Assembly (NCBI GenBank): GCA_963920525.1
Contig: OY986437.1
Location: 60,797,330 to 60,861,329, forward strand
Length of the DNA stretch: 64,000 bases
Reading direction: 5' to 3'
From: Dichetophora obliterata
Taxonomy: Eukaryota > Arthropoda > Insecta > Diptera > Sciomyzidae
Below are positions 1-11,750 of this stretch, piece after piece. The position numbers and the translations under genes are program-made. The notes beneath the pieces are model-generated. The model had not been told where the DNA came from. It did not search any database and saw nothing but the letters and a program-made list of their open reading frames with translations. Within the stretch, counting starts at the first letter, position 1; each line of letters starts with the position of its first letter.

Positions 1-2251
1 TTTGTTGTTTTTAACCCTCATAAGACAAATTTTAACAAATTTACTACTTACCTATACAGTACAAACAATTTTTAATAATATCGTAAAGTTAGCAGAAAAG
101 CTTTTGAAAGTTCTTATTTTTAATTATCCGTTAAGATGAAAGTCAAAAAGCACACATTAAGAACTCAAAACTTATAACTTTCACTCAAAGCGAAACAACT
201 TGAGAATTAATATCTCACAAATAATATCAAAAGATGTAGGATATTAAATAAATTAAATTGAATTGAAAGCTTTTGTAACTTTTTGGTAACTTTTATAATT
301 TATTTCGAAAAACTTTGGCAACATTGAACGCTTATTTGAAACTTTTTTGTTCGCTTTGATGTTTCATTCACTCGAGATACTCCAACTCGTATGACTCCCC
401 CGCCACCCGCTTTAAACTGCTTGTATGACAGCGTGATGGTGGAATTTTTTATTTTGGCTTATATTCAACTTCAGTAAATGTCGCATGAAAAATACGAAAA
501 ATCTTTTTATTTCGCACAATTTTATTCAATGTTTTCGGCAAAACAAAAAAGATAAAATTACCTTTATGAAAAGTGGCAAAAACCCGATACAGTGCTTTAG
601 AGCAGTGACAAAAATCCTTCAAACTAGTGTGGAAACGTGTGGATTGTGGAGAATTCAAGCCGTGTATCTTGTTCCAAACACTGTATGATGCACATCTGAT
701 GTGCGAGGACTCAGATTGTACAGGGTTCAACGCCACAGGGCGTGAATATAAAAACTGGCAACACTTTTATTTGAGTTATTGTCGCTATTTGTTTGGCACA
801 CATTTAAGGCGTATTTTTGCATTTCCTTTTTTTGCATTCTGCCACATTAAAATATTAAAATGCGAGCTTAAAACTTTTTTTGTTCTGACTTTTTTATAAT
901 TTTAATAACGACCTTTAATGTTTCATTTTGGCTACGCTCAATTTATTTTCAACCTCAACTATTTGCCAAAGCTCTGTGCTTCTTCGATTAAATATTAATT
1001 TATTAAATTTGCTTATATATTTGTTAATTACCATAACTTCGATTTTGCCCTCATGTTGGGTGTTGCATATTTTGTGGCACAAGCAACATAGCTTAACAGC
1101 ATACTTTCATGTTTCATCGAGCGCCTAAAGTCGCGCAATACACGAAACTAATTTGCTGAATTAATATTTTGCCAAAACAAAAATTGGATTTAATGAGCGT
1201 ATAGATACAGCATTATGAATCGATATCGAGCACTCCATTCAAACAGCTGCCATTATTGCGGCTCTACAAGTTCATTAGCGTGAATTAATGAAAAGACGCC
1301 ATAAAATATGCAACAATTTTTGATGCCACAGTTTGTGCTTTGCGGCTTCGTTTAATTGGAATTTTGTGGTTATTTCGCAACTGTGGTTTTAATTAAAGTC
1401 CATTGCTATTTCAATATTTAATTTCATAACTTAAGTTTAGTTTGGGGTGGAATTTATTTCCAGTTTTGTACATATTTTCGTCGTGTTTGCTGTTTAAAGC
1501 TATTCGGATAGTATTTTATGGGTTACTCTAAAAAAATATGTTTAAAAATACTTGCTTTTTTTAATTTTTCATGATAGCCAAGAAGTCAAAATCGATTCTT
1601 TAAGAGAAAAGATATAAAATCTGGAAGAAAAAAATATTCAAACTACTAGATAAAATGCAAGATTTAGAAAACTTTAACTTGGCGAAAAGGGATATAGTAT
1701 CTATGATAATAGATTTATTATTATTTGAAAATCAAAGATGACATTAAATTCCAGATACAATAAGAAAATGCATAAAACAGTATAAAATATTGTCGCTGCA
1801 CCTTCAAAAGTGGTTATATGTTTTTCAGCAACTTTTCAGGGGAGCAAAAAAAAATGATTTTTTCAGAGCACTTCTACTACTGCGAGCACATAGCTGTTTT
1901 GATCACTTCTAAACCAAGGGGACTTAGAAGGCGGCTAAGGAGAATCAGTGCGATGCTCCTTAGCAACAAAACTATTGCCTTTTGCACATAGCTTTCTTAC
2001 CTTTCTTAGGAGAATTGTTCTCTAGCGGGTTCCACTACCGACGGTTCCGTATTTTGGGACGTTTTTGGTGGGATTTGCTGTAGCAGTATATTTTATATAT
2101 AATTGTTTTCAGGTTTTTTACTAATTTTTATTATTATTTTTTAGGTTTTATTTATTTTTGTTAGGCTTTACTAGGATTATACTAATTTTTGTTAGGTTTT
2201 TATTTTGTAGGTTTTTATTTTGTAGGTTTTTCTTTTGTATGAATGTGCTAC
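1..2251. other. AT-rich DNA without recognisable gene
   Basis: Open frames here are short (under 100 codons) and overlap on both strands, and none resembles a known protein. A small hairpin (stem GCTAAGGAG / CTCCTTAGC) lies near 1932-1965. Nothing else could be assigned; it is probably intergenic or intronic. Confidence 0.5.
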
Positions 2252-2259
2252 ATACGTAT

Positions 2260-3254
2260 TAGGGTGGGTCGATTTATTTTTCGACAATTTCCCTATGATT
2301 TCCGTATTCTATGGGTTATTCCATGAAAATTTGCCAAAGGAACCATACCTCTATCGTTAAAATCGAGTCCCCTACTTTTTGTTGGTAGATTTGTTCCCAA
2401 ATTGACGTTCGTATGAAATATTACCTACACGTTCACATCCATAACTCAAAAACTATCGATCGGGTTTAATCGCCAGTAGGCGCGTTGGAAAGGTGAACTC
2501 ATTTTGATCAATTTACAACAAAAAAAAATTCCAGCTTTGGTCCAACGGTTCAAAAGTTACGGGCATTTTTGTCCAAATTTTGGACAATTTTTCCATTTTT
2601 TTCATGATTTTGTCCAAGAATATTACTTTCATGGCCATTTTTTTGGCTCAATCCATTATTAATTTCAATTTACAATTCAAAACGAAGAGTTTAAGCCCAA
2701 ATTTATCGAATTCGGTTGATTAATTCATGCGATATTGTTAAAACAAAATAACACATAAAACCAACTTTTTGATTTTTTACCCTTTGTGTGCACCCTGTGA
2801 AAAAATATGCCAATAATGTAAAGCGCAAATCAGTCCAGTCGTAACGTAAGGTTCGTAAGCTTCCTAAGTCAAAAAAATTGAGCCAAAAAAATGGCCATGA
2901 AAGTAATATTCTTGGACAAAATCACGAAAAAAATGGAAAAATGCTCCAAAATTTGGACAAAAATGCCCGTAACTTTTGAACCGTTGGACCAATGTTGGAG
3001 ATTTTTTTTTTTGTAAATTGATCAAAATGAGCTCACCTTTCCAACGTGCCTACTGACAGTTAAACCTGATCGATAGTTTTTTATTTCATACGAACGTCAA
3101 TTTGGGAAAAAATCTACCAACAAAAAGTAGGGGACTCGATTTTAACGATACAGGTATGGTTCCTTCGGCAAATTTTCATGGAATAACCCATAGAATACGG
3201 AAATCATAGGGAAATTGGTGAATTTTTTCACTCCCTACAAATCGACCCGCCCTA
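2260..3254. mobile_element. Foldback-type DNA element with about 380-bp inverted arms, hAT-like target duplication
   Basis: The left arm (about 2260-2652) and right arm (about 2877-3254) are inverted copies with few mismatches, separated by about 224 bp. The ends read TAGGGTGGGTCGAT and ATCGACCCGCCCTA. An identical 8-bp duplication ATACGTAT flanks both ends (2252-2259 and 3255-3262). An 8-bp duplication with a YAGGG terminus fits the hAT superfamily. There is no transposase frame, so it would be a non-autonomous foldback mobilised in trans. Boundaries are well supported; the superfamily is inference, and the duplication is itself palindromic, which weakens it slightly. Confidence 0.8.
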
Positions 3255-3262
3255 ATACGTAT

Positions 3263-4512
3263 ATATTGCATGAATGTGCTGTATATGTATTTTTGAATGT
3301 GCTGCAGGAATGTGTTGCATGCAATTTATTTTTATTTGTCATAGGATTAGCTTATGTCGAATGCGTAGCATTCAGAATTAGAGGTTGGTTAGGTTTATTA
3401 TTTTTTTAAAGCCTTCTGATGAGACCACGTGGCTGTGGTCGAAAAACGTTTAAAGGTAGCCTCTTCTTTTTTTTTAGACTGAACCAACGCTCAGGGGATG
3501 CCCCTATTTTCAATATTAAGATGCCTCTTTGCCTACACGGCAAGAATTTTAGGTTTTAGGTTTGTTGTTTCACTTAATATAGATGGGATGTTTATCTTTT
3601 TATATATTAATAATTTTTTCAGGTTTATATTATTTTTCCGGTTTAGTTAGCTTTTAATTTTATACTATGATTAATAGTGAATAGTGTTATGTCGCATGAG
3701 GGACATGACATTGTATAGCATGTTTTGCATAGTGTTATGTCAGATTATAGGCGTTACATTTTAAAGCATTGTCATATTTAGGTAGATATTTTAATAAAAA
3801 AATGTTTTCTTAAATTATAATAGGAATTATAAGTAGAAGACAGTTTGGAAAAATTTGGTTTATGATACTTAAATTTGAGAATAATTTATTTCCTAAATTT
3901 AAGTAATATATAAAAATCAGAACAGACGGACTGACAGAAACTAAGTAGCCAAAATTAGTATGTTTTACCCCGTCTTTAGCCCCTGCTTAGCGCTTTGGTA
4001 CTATGTAAATAGTTTTTATTTACTTTTTTATATTTTTTCTATCTTTTTGACATTTTTTGTCTTTATGACACATTTTTTAGGCATAACTTACAAAAAATTA
4101 GAGTAATGAAGTATTTAAATACAAAGTACCGAAACGCTTCGCACTCAAACAATCACGAATGCAAAAATATGGGCGATAGATAGTGTAACCATATGTAACG
4201 ATATGAACCCTGCTTCACCGATTGTTACTGCTGCTTAAACAAAAAAAAAAAATGTGACATGCGTCAAAAAATTCTTTTGTTGCTGTTCTGCAGAATTTTA
4301 ATTTTGAAGTCGAGGCAGCTGCATTAACAATCGGCGAAGTGGGTGTATTTGTTACTGTTTTTGTTTATGACCGCAAGCCAAAACCACTACACAGCAAATC
4401 ATATTTTGTGCCTTTCTTCGGCCTTCTAGGGGTAGTGCTTGTGTTTGAATCGAAGAGTAGCACACGGAATAGATGGAGATTGAGCTTGTGAAGTTCCTGC
4501 TTATGTAGGGCT
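3263..4512. other. AT-rich DNA, no gene seen
   Basis: No convincing reading frame. A gaatgtgct motif recurs around 2231-2320 and 3270-3310 on both sides of the foldback. A short imperfect inverted repeat (near 4207-4232 and 4317-4346, core CGATTGTTA) surrounds a poly-A tract and may mark another miniature element. Confidence 0.4.
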
Positions 4513-4764
4513 ACGTACAGGGTCCGCCATCTAACGTTTTTTTTTCAACTAGTGCTTATTTCGTGAATGGTAACACTTAGCTCATGTCTGATTTGACAGA
4601 TAATTAGTTTTATCCTTCCGCTGACATAAATACAATGCTGGGAAATATTGCGACATTACTTTGAAAATCATGGCAATGTTGCAGAATGTGTGCGAAAATT
4701 GCGTATGGATTTTGGAAGAAGAGAATCAATATTTATAAGTCGGAAAGTTAGACCTCGACGTCAA
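4513..4764 (+). pseudogene. Mariner-like element relic, 5' end plus transposase N-terminus
   Basis: From about 4513 the sequence has the look of a mariner left end followed by a short leader. A degraded frame then encodes a stretch including HYFENHGNVAECVRKLR and FGRRES. I recognise this as the N-terminal helix-turn-helix part of a mariner-family transposase. The frame breaks after about 40 residues, the catalytic domain is absent, and the sequence runs straight into RTE-like coding. It is a dead 5' fragment. The family is recognised by motif only; the exact subfamily is unknown. Confidence 0.6.
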
Positions 4765-5827
4765 CATCCTCTATAACCGAATGAGGCTCGATAACGTGGT
4801 CGTAAGGAGCACTAGATATAAACATAACAATATTCATAACGAAACCTGTAGTGGAATTCATAAAAATTGAAGATTTCGCTTACTAGCGATATCGAGAATC
4901 GTCATTAATGCGTTTGGGAATTCTACTATTGGATGTCCCCTGATCAAAAAAACCAGAAACAAAAATGATCACGTTTTGATCGACGGAAGGCACTTTGTTA
5001 CTGTATTCGATGTTCGCATGAGCCGTGGTGAAAACACTATACTGAAAAAGCTAAACGCCAACAAGCTGCAATCAAAACCGACAGTCGAAGCTTTTGCTAC
5101 TCGACTCTAACTCCTGCTTCAAAACACTCCTTTCAATCGATGATATATCGCAGTGGACAAACATTTCCCACTCTATTGCGTGCAGCTGCTGAAGAGGTGA
5201 TTGGCTACCACCTCCTTCGTTAAAACCAGTGGAATGACCAGGAGTGTCGAGATGCAACTCTAGATAAAGACGCCGACTATTAAGCCAACCTATAGTTGGT
5301 TTTAACGCACTCTGCTAAGAATCGATACAAAGAGAAAAGCAGCAAAGAGAGACGTATTTTCAAGCGGAAAAAAGAGAGGCAGAAAATCGTTAGCATGAGA
5401 AAATTGAGATGTATGGTGACAGGAATGAGGCTCGAAAATTTTTCGAAAAGATAATACGCCTTGCCGATTTTTTTAAAACCGGAGCCTTTTATTGCAAGGA
5501 TGAAAATGGGACTCTAGTGACAGATATCAAAAGCACTCTGACATCATGGAAGGAACACTTCTCTAAGCTTTTAAATGGCGGCTCTGACAACAATCCCGCC
5601 AATAGAGATGATATAGAGTGGAAACCCCAATTTCGGATGACAACGTCGAGGTTCCATTGCCCAACTATGATGAAGTTTTGACAGCTTAGGCTCGGCTAAA
5701 AAAAAAAAGCCTCGAGAGCTGATGGCTTACCTACTGAGCTATTTAAGAACGAAGGCGAAGCTCTATGCATTCATAAGCTTCTATGCACTATTTCTAGGCA
5801 CTATTTGTGCCAATTACGGTGGGATAA
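4765..5827 (+). pseudogene. RTE-type LINE relic, endonuclease C-terminus to pre-RT region (left part)
   Basis: Several frames read, in order, RTE-like endonuclease pieces: RLDNVVVRSTRYKHNNIHNET at about 4780-4850 and a DHVLIDGRHF-like motif near 4965-4992. A linker follows that contains WNDQECRDATLDKDADY (about 5230-5280). An open 90-codon frame at 5409-5681 then carries KFFEKIIRLADFFKTGAFY. Frameshifts and stops separate these blocks. The RT-domain continuation is at 12312 onward; the two halves were one element until a SINE inserted at 5814-5827. The 14-bp target TTACGGTGGGATAA lies in the NYRG-like codons that begin the RT domain. It is an old, 5'-truncated, non-coding copy. Confidence 0.75.
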
Positions 5828-6263
5828 AATATATAAAAAAAAATTGGCCATTTTAGCTCTTGAAAGGACTTTGATCGAGCTTCTATTTATTAATTGAGTT
5901 GTACGTACTACTAAATGTTTGAAAAAAATGATCGAAAACAAGACCTACGAGTTTAATGCCAACTCCGAACGGCTTATGTTCTTAAAAAGCTTTACATGCC
6001 AGTTTTTACTCTCTGAGGTTTGCCATTGTCTGCAGAGAGGTGACGAATGAACAGAAAAAAATAATTCAATTAAAAAACATTGTGAGCTTTAGATCAAGTG
6101 AGTTTTCAAGAAGGCAACAACAACAACGACAACTCTGTATAGAGTCAATATTGAAATAAATGAAGAAGCAACTAGAACAGATAGCGGCAACCCTTGATAG
6201 AGTTAATTGCGGTGATCTAAAATGGCCTACTGCTTTGAAGTGTCATATGATTAGCAGCCATAC

Positions 6264-6267
6264 AATT
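6264..6267. repeat. Gypsy target-site duplication, left copy (AATT)
   Basis: AATT abuts the left LTR; the matching AATT is at 11966-11969. A 4-bp duplication is usual for Ty3/gypsy integrases. Confidence 0.85.
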
Positions 6268-6482
6268 TGTGGAAATTAAATATTTCCACGAGAACGAGAA
6301 CGTTCGTATGTTTGAATAATTTATTAGATACTGAAAAATTTTGAAATATTTTTATACATTTAAAATATGAAAACTTAATTCTAAAAAATACAAAAAGAAC
6401 TTAAAAACTAAGTGGTTTTAAAACAAAGTGTTTTACATACAATTGAAACAATATTAAAATGTAATAATAAGATAACACTACA
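6268..6482 (-). repeat. Gypsy 3' LTR
   Basis: 215 bp, starting TGT and ending ACA on both strands. By eye it matches 11751-11965 base for base. It is the 3' LTR because the element reads on the minus strand. Confidence 0.95.
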
Positions 6483-6498
6483 TTATTCCCCCTCCAAA
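6483..6498 (-). promoter_or_regulatory. Polypurine tract, plus-strand primer
   Basis: On the minus strand TTTGGAGGGGGAATAA directly precedes the 3' LTR. It doubles as the last codons and stop of pol, so the end of pol is constrained by the priming function. Confidence 0.8.
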
Positions 6499-9400
6499 GA
6501 ATTCGGTATTAGTCTTACCGTGTTTGCTAATAAATTAAAATGAACTGTCTTAGCTGATTTATTTGCATTAAAAAGTGTTTTTGAAACATTAATGTTAACA
6601 AAAGCTGGCTTAATTCGATCAATATTAACCGTTATAATATTTTTGTTTTTAAGAATTTTAAAAAATTTTGGAGACTTTTCTAATACTTTGAATGGTCCGT
6701 CGTATGGCTCTTGAAGTGGTTTTTTAATAGTGTCATTGCGAACAAATACAAACTCACAAGTTTTGAGTGATTCTGGCACAAATTGTTTAAAATTCTGATT
6801 ATGATGTGAAATATGTGCTTGATTATTAGCAACAATATCTTTAAGTTTGAACAAAGTTTCTGATGGACTGAATTTTTGCTCACTAGGAATGACTAACTGA
6901 CTTGGCAATCTGAGTGTTTGACCATAAACCATTTCAGCAGGGGATGCTTTAACATCTTCTTTAAACGTGGATCTTAGCCCTAATAGAACTAGTGGTAATT
7001 CTGAGTACCAATTGTTTTGGTTATTGCTCGCTATAAGAGAAGCTTTGAGTTGACGATGGAAACGTTCTATCATCCCATTAGCTTGTGGGTGATAAGCTGA
7101 AGTTTTGATGTGTTTGCAACCAAATTTGGTAATAAAATTTTTGAATGTAGTTGATGTAAACTGAGGTCCTCGATCAGAAGTAATTTCCAGAGGAACCCCA
7201 AAGCGTGATATAAACTCTCTTTGGAACGTGTCAACAATAATATTAGCCCTTGTATCTTTAAGAGGATAAACCTCAGGCCAACGTGTGTTCCTGTCAATTA
7301 TGGTAAACAAATATCGGTAACCATTTGAAATCGGTAATGGGCCAACCAAGTCAATATGAATATGTTCAAAACGACCGCTCGGAATGTTTATCTTGTGAGG
7401 TAGTGTTTTAGTGTGTCTATGTACCTTAGATTTTTGACATCTAATACATTCTTGAGTCCATTTGTTTATTTGTGTGTTCATGTTAGGCCAAAAATATCGT
7501 TGTGTGATTAGTCGTCTAGTACCTCTAGTTCCTGGATGTGAAATGTTATGTATTTGATCAAAAACTCTTTTCCGTAGTGTTTGGGGAATGTATGGTCTTG
7601 TATTATTTGTAGAATTTTCACACCAAATTTTTATGTTTAAAAACGGAATATCAACTTGTTCAAACTTGTAAGTTGTTTTGTCTGTTATGCTCTTGAGTTC
7701 TGTGTCAATGATTTGTTCCTGATGTAATTGTTTGAGATCAAGGTCGGGTGTTCTAACTTCTGTTACCTCGCATCTTGAAAGTGCATCTGCTACTGAGTTG
7801 TCTGTACCCTTAATGTGTAATATTGTGTTAGTGAATTGTGCTATGTATTCAAGGTGTCGTGTTTGTCTAGGACTACGTTCGGTTTTAGAAGATAATGCAT
7901 TAACTAAAGGTTTGTGATCTGTGAAAACTGTAAAAATGTTACCTTCCAGGAAGTGTCGAAAATGTTTAATAGTTAAGTAAATCGCAAGTAATTCTCTGTC
8001 AAATGTACTATATTTCGTTTCAGCAGGTGAAAGTTTCTTAGAGAAGAAAGCTATAGGCTCAAGTTTATTGTTATGTTCTTGTTGTAAAACGCCACCTATT
8101 GCGGTAATGGATGCATCTACAGCAATCGACAGTTGTGCCTTACTATTAACATGGTTAATAAGTGTTTGCGTGGCAAAACTGTCTTTGATTGTTGTAAATG
8201 CATGTAAAGTAGTGTCTGTCCACTGTAAATGTTTGCTTTTAGTTTTCGAAGCTGTTGTTACCATGTCATAAATGGATTCAAGCATGTGTGCGAGTTTAGG
8301 AATGCACCTGTGGTAGTAATTTGTCATACCTATAAATTTTTGCATGTGTTTGACTGTTACCGGTTGTGGATAATCTTGAATGCATTTAACACGTTCTTGT
8401 GACGGACGTATTCCGTGTTTAGATATGTTGTAGCTAAGAAAGTCAATGTTATCAACTCCGAATACACATTTGTTAGGTTTTATGTTTAAACCGTAATCAT
8501 TGAGTCTTCTAAAAACTTGCGTTAAATGTTCGAAATGTTGTGTTTCTGTCTCACTAGCAATCAAGATGTCATCTAAGTATACGAAAATAAAATCTAGTCC
8601 ATGTAGCACTTCATTAATGAACCTCTGGAATGTCTGGGCTGAGTTCCTCAAGCCAAATGGCATACGGAGGAACTCGAACATCCCAAAAGGTGTAGTGATT
8701 GCTGTCTTGTGTATGTCGTTAGGTGCCATTGGTATTTGATGATATGCTCTGACTAAATCGAGTTTTGAGTAAATGCATGTGTTGTGTAAATTTAAAGAAA
8801 AATCATGTATGTGTGGTAATGGATATCGGTCAGGTACTGTAATTGTGTTAAGTCTTCTGTAGTCGCCACATGGTCTCCAATCATTGGGCTCGCGTTTAGG
8901 TACTAGGTGTAATGGAGAGGATGTTTGAGAATTTGACGGTCTACAAATACCAGAAGTAACTAAGAACTGAAATTCTTGTTTAGCTACTTTTAACTTTGGC
9001 AAGTCTAGACGTCGTGGTCTTGTGTAAGGTAATTGTCCTTCAGTGACAATGTGATGTACAGTGTGATGTTTAATTGGTGCTGTGTAATCGGGTTCTGTTA
9101 TTAAAGAAGGAAATTTTTTGAGTAATTGTGTATACTTGTTATCTATAGTAAATAATTTAGGTAAAGATGTTTCAGAAAATGCTGAAATTGTATTGACAGA
9201 TAAATTAGTTAAAGGGTCAACGAGACGTTTATGTTTAAGGTCAATAAGAAGGCCATATTTTGTCAAGAAATCTGCACCTATAATAGGTTTGGAGATGTCA
9301 GCTATAATAAATGAAAATGGTAATTCACGTCGTAAATTTAAATTAAGTGTCAATAATTTTTTTCCAAATGTAGAGATTGCTGTGCCATTAGCAGCTTGTA

Positions 9401-9635
9401 ATACCAAATCTGATTTTTTGTTTGAAATTTTGAATTTTGAGGAAGGTAGAACTGATACCTCTGCTCCACTGTCAATAAGAAAATTTAATTTACTAGAGGG
9501 GTCAAATACAAAAAGACGACGTGTATGTATGACGGGTCTATTATCAGTCGTCGCGACAACAGAGTCTTTTAGTTTGTTGAATTGTGTTGTGTTATGTTGT
9601 GTGGTGAAAAGTTGTCGTTTTGAACAAATGCACAT
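6483..9635 (-). CDS. pol: Ty3/gypsy Pol: protease, reverse transcriptase, RNase H, integrase
   Basis: A 1050-codon frame starting with ATG and ending at the LTR border. Domains in order: aspartic protease with DSGA at residues 55-58; reverse transcriptase about 210-400 with LDL at 292-294 and catalytic YLDD at 353-356; RNase H with D507, FTDHKP (D573) and D617; integrase zinc finger H696, H700, C730, C733; integrase core D762, D821, E857 (spacing D-58-D-35-E). All catalytic residues are present and nothing is truncated. The frame is -1 relative to gag and opens only after a TGA at 9644-9642, so expression probably needs frameshifting in the overlap 9641-9569; the ATG at 9635 may be fortuitous. 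Acts in virus-like particles to copy and integrate the element. Confidence 0.95.
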   Translation of the reverse strand: MCICSKRQLFTTQHNTTQFNKLKDSVVATTDNRPVIHTRRLFVFDPSSKLNFLIDSGAEVSVLPSSKFKISNKKSDLVLQAANGTAISTFGKKLLTLNLNLRRELPFSFIIADISKPIIGADFLTKYGLLIDLKHKRLVDPLTNLSVNTISAFSETSLPKLFTIDNKYTQLLKKFPSLITEPDYTAPIKHHTVHHIVTEGQLPYTRPRRLDLPKLKVAKQEFQFLVTSGICRPSNSQTSSPLHLVPKREPNDWRPCGDYRRLNTITVPDRYPLPHIHDFSLNLHNTCIYSKLDLVRAYHQIPMAPNDIHKTAITTPFGMFEFLRMPFGLRNSAQTFQRFINEVLHGLDFIFVYLDDILIASETETQHFEHLTQVFRRLNDYGLNIKPNKCVFGVDNIDFLSYNISKHGIRPSQERVKCIQDYPQPVTVKHMQKFIGMTNYYHRCIPKLAHMLESIYDMVTTASKTKSKHLQWTDTTLHAFTTIKDSFATQTLINHVNSKAQLSIAVDASITAIGGVLQQEHNNKLEPIAFFSKKLSPAETKYSTFDRELLAIYLTIKHFRHFLEGNIFTVFTDHKPLVNALSSKTERSPRQTRHLEYIAQFTNTILHIKGTDNSVADALSRCEVTEVRTPDLDLKQLHQEQIIDTELKSITDKTTYKFEQVDIPFLNIKIWCENSTNNTRPYIPQTLRKRVFDQIHNISHPGTRGTRRLITQRYFWPNMNTQINKWTQECIRCQKSKVHRHTKTLPHKINIPSGRFEHIHIDLVGPLPISNGYRYLFTIIDRNTRWPEVYPLKDTRANIIVDTFQREFISRFGVPLEITSDRGPQFTSTTFKNFITKFGCKHIKTSAYHPQANGMIERFHRQLKASLIASNNQNNWYSELPLVLLGLRSTFKEDVKASPAEMVYGQTLRLPSQLVIPSEQKFSPSETLFKLKDIVANNQAHISHHNQNFKQFVPESLKTCEFVFVRNDTIKKPLQEPYDGPFKVLEKSPKFFKILKNKNIITVNIDRIKPAFVNINVSKTLFNANKSAKTVHFNLLANTVRLIPNSLEGE

Positions 9636-10537
9636 GGTTGCTCACATTTACGTGCGTTTTTACCGAATCTGAAATGGTACTTACATACCCAATTGGAAGG
9701 TCGTTGACCTGAAGAGGACCTATAAGACGATCGACGTCTTGAAGTTCCTCTGGAACTAAATCTTCTGGAAATTGGACGACTGAAACGTTGATTCTTAAGT
9801 TCATCAACATCAAGCGAGAGTTTTTGAAAACATTCAAAAATTTTAGATGCTTGTTCTGCAAAATGTTTAGTAATATTTGCTATCTCATTAGAATTAGAGA
9901 TGTGTTTCGATACTTTAAAGTTATTCTTGATTGCAGATACCTCAGATTCTGCTAATACCTCCCACAAGTTATCAGCGAGTAATAACAACTCATCTAATTC
10001 CTTATGACCAGATCCTGTCAAAGCAATGTTCAGACTTTTAGGTAGTTTACGTAACCAAAGCTTATAAACTAAGTCTTTGTTGACTGTTGAACCAGCTAAA
10101 AGAAGCAAGGATCTGTAAAATTGAGATGGTTTTTGGTCACCCATCTCAGTGTCAGATAGCATCTTATCGAACCGTTTGTTCTCACTTAAAGTATGTCTAT
10201 TTATCAGAACTTTCTTCAAACCTTCATACAAGTTGGTTGAAGGTGGTTGTTGTATGAAATCTAATACCGTAACTATGACTTCTTGTGGAAGTGCAGTCAC
10301 AAGATATTCATACTTTGTTTGGTCAGTGGTAATCCCTTTAGATCGAAATTGGAATTCTGCATGAATAAACCATGCATCAGGACTATCAGTCCAGAACTGT
10401 GGGAGTTTGACTGACGTTGCATGAACTTCAATGTTAGATGATGAATCATCGAAAGGGTTCAATAAAGGAGGCTCAAAATTAATTAAATGATTATCTCCGT
10501 CTCCTGAGGTGGATAACCGAGTAGGAGTACGTTGCAT
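9569..10537 (-). CDS. gag: Ty3/gypsy Gag, capsid-nucleocapsid
   Basis: 322 codons from ATG. The N-terminal half has the block [14 protein letters not shown] near residue 44, typical of arthropod retrotransposon Gag (a DUF7041-like region, from memory). A basic Ser/Arg-rich stretch follows at about 250-275. Near residues 284-301 is a zinc knuckle [18 protein letters not shown], spaced C-x2-H-x9-C-x3-C. It should assemble particles and bind the element RNA. Its last 24 codons overlap pol in the -1 frame. I saw no canonical X-XXY-YYZ slippery heptamer in the overlap; T CAA AAC (within the codons GTT CAA AAC) is the nearest candidate. Confidence 0.93.
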   Translation of the reverse strand: MQRTPTRLSTSGDGDNHLINFEPPLLNPFDDSSSNIEVHATSVKLPQFWTDSPDAWFIHAEFQFRSKGITTDQTKYEYLVTALPQEVIVTVLDFIQQPPSTNLYEGLKKVLINRHTLSENKRFDKMLSDTEMGDQKPSQFYRSLLLLAGSTVNKDLVYKLWLRKLPKSLNIALTGSGHKELDELLLLADNLWEVLAESEVSAIKNNFKVSKHISNSNEIANITKHFAEQASKIFECFQKLSLDVDELKNQRFSRPISRRFSSRGTSRRRSSYRSSSGQRPSNWVCKYHFRFGKNARKCEQPCAFVQNDNFSPHNITQHNSTN

Positions 10538-10737
10538 TGTATTGTTTTAAAGAATACTAGCTTTATTACAAATAAATTTCTTAAAATAATATTAATAAAA
10601 TTGAAGTGTGCCTAGCGTGCAGTGTAGTGCCTACGGTTGTGAAACGATAAGCGCCGGCTTATCGTTTTACATCCGCTAAAAAGCTAATTGTGTAGTGTAT
10701 ATAAATAAATACCAATCCTTAGTCGCTGATTTACTGA

Positions 10738-11225
10738 CGTCGCTGCTTGTTTCTGGCGTCACTGCTTGCTTTGGCGTCGCTGCTTGCGTCGGTGGCGCTG
10801 CTTACTTCAGCGTCGCTGTCTGCGTCGGCGTCGTTGCCTGTCTTGGCGTTGCTGCCTGCGTCGGCGTTGTTGCCTGCGTCGGCGTTGCTGCCTGCGTCGG
10901 CGTTGCTGCCTGCGTCGGCGTTGCTGCCTGCGTCGGCGTTGCTGCCTGCGTCGGCGTTGCTGCCTGCGTCGGCGTTGCTGCCTGCGTCGGCGTTGCTGCC
11001 TGCGTCGGCGTTGCTGCCTGCGTCGGCGTTGCTGCCTGCGTCGGCGTTGCTGCTTGCGTTGGCGTCGCTGCCTGTGTTGGCGTCGCTGCTTGCGTTGGCG
11101 TCGCTGTCTGTGTTGGCGTCGCTGCTTGCGTTGGCGTCGCTGTTTGTTTCGACGTTGCTGACTGCGTTGGCGTTGCTGCCTGCGTCGGCGTTGCTGTTTG
11201 CGTCGGCGTCGCTGCTTGTGTTGTT
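10738..11225 (-). repeat. 18-bp GC-rich minisatellite in the gypsy leader
   Basis: Tandem 18-bp units of the form GTTGCTGCCTGCGTCGGC (plus strand). About a dozen near-perfect copies lie at roughly 10847-11055, flanked by diverged copies; roughly 26 units in all. Because 18 is a multiple of three, all frames stay open, giving long artefactual frames on both strands (minus strand: repeating S-N-A-D-A-G). The long minus-strand frame (11465-10731) opens at GTG and contains no ATG, so I do not call it a gene. The array lies between the primer site and gag and is far more GC-rich than its surroundings. Confidence 0.9.
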
Positions 11226-11730
11226 AATGTTGTTGCTTTTATTAATGCTGTTGTTGTAGATGTTGTTGTTGTTGCTGCCGACGTTGTTGTTGTTGTTGCT
11301 CTTTTCGTTGCGGTTGTGGTTGTTGTTGTTGTTACGGCTGCTGTTATTGTTATTTAGTTGTTTACGCTGCTGCTTTTGTTGTACGCAGTGACCGTGTCTG
11401 CTGCGTTTTGGTTGTTGTTGGAGCGTTTGTGGCTGTATTAGTGCGATAGCTGCTTGACGGTACACTAGTATTGGTGCTTAGGTGAGCGTGTGACGACGAG
11501 TAGGTGAGAACGTATGAGCTGCTGCTGCTGCTGTGACGACTTGTGCTGGGCTCTTCGGATGAGACTGTTTTTTGAGCGTGTTCGCTGTGCTACGCAGTCA
11601 TTAAAGAGGTCGTTAGCTGGTTTTGTTGTTTCTGGTTGAGAAGTTGTAGCAGAGATGATGGTTCTGCAGTAATTCTTTTTGTTATTGATAACAATATGTT
11701 TTCCAATATGATTGAAAACAGGAACGCAGG
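11226..11730 (-). other. Gypsy 5' leader outside the minisatellite
   Basis: Asn/Gln-type triplet runs (GTT and TGC repeats on the plus strand) fill 11226-11430. No ATG-initiated frame of note was found. It is presumably an untranslated leader carrying packaging signals; that is inference only. Confidence 0.5.
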
Positions 11731-11748
11731 CTCCTGGCAGGATCGCCA
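11731..11748 (-). promoter_or_regulatory. Primer-binding site, matches tRNA-Arg(ACG) 3' end
   Basis: Minus strand TGGCGATCCTGCCAGGAG, two bases inside the 5' LTR. The plus strand CTCCTGGCAGGATCGCCA equals the 3' 18 nt, CCA included, of insect tRNA-Arg(ACG) as I remember it. This primes minus-strand DNA synthesis. Confidence 0.8.
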
Positions 11749-11750
11749 AT

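Noticed and set aside
10731..11465. 244-codon minus-strand frame and several long plus-strand frames in the gypsy leader
   Set aside because: They arise from an 18-bp repeat that keeps all frames open; the minus-strand one begins at GTG and contains no ATG.
11465..11749. 94-codon minus-strand frame overlapping the primer site
   Set aside because: Starts at TTG inside the primer-binding site and lacks family features; it is leader sequence.
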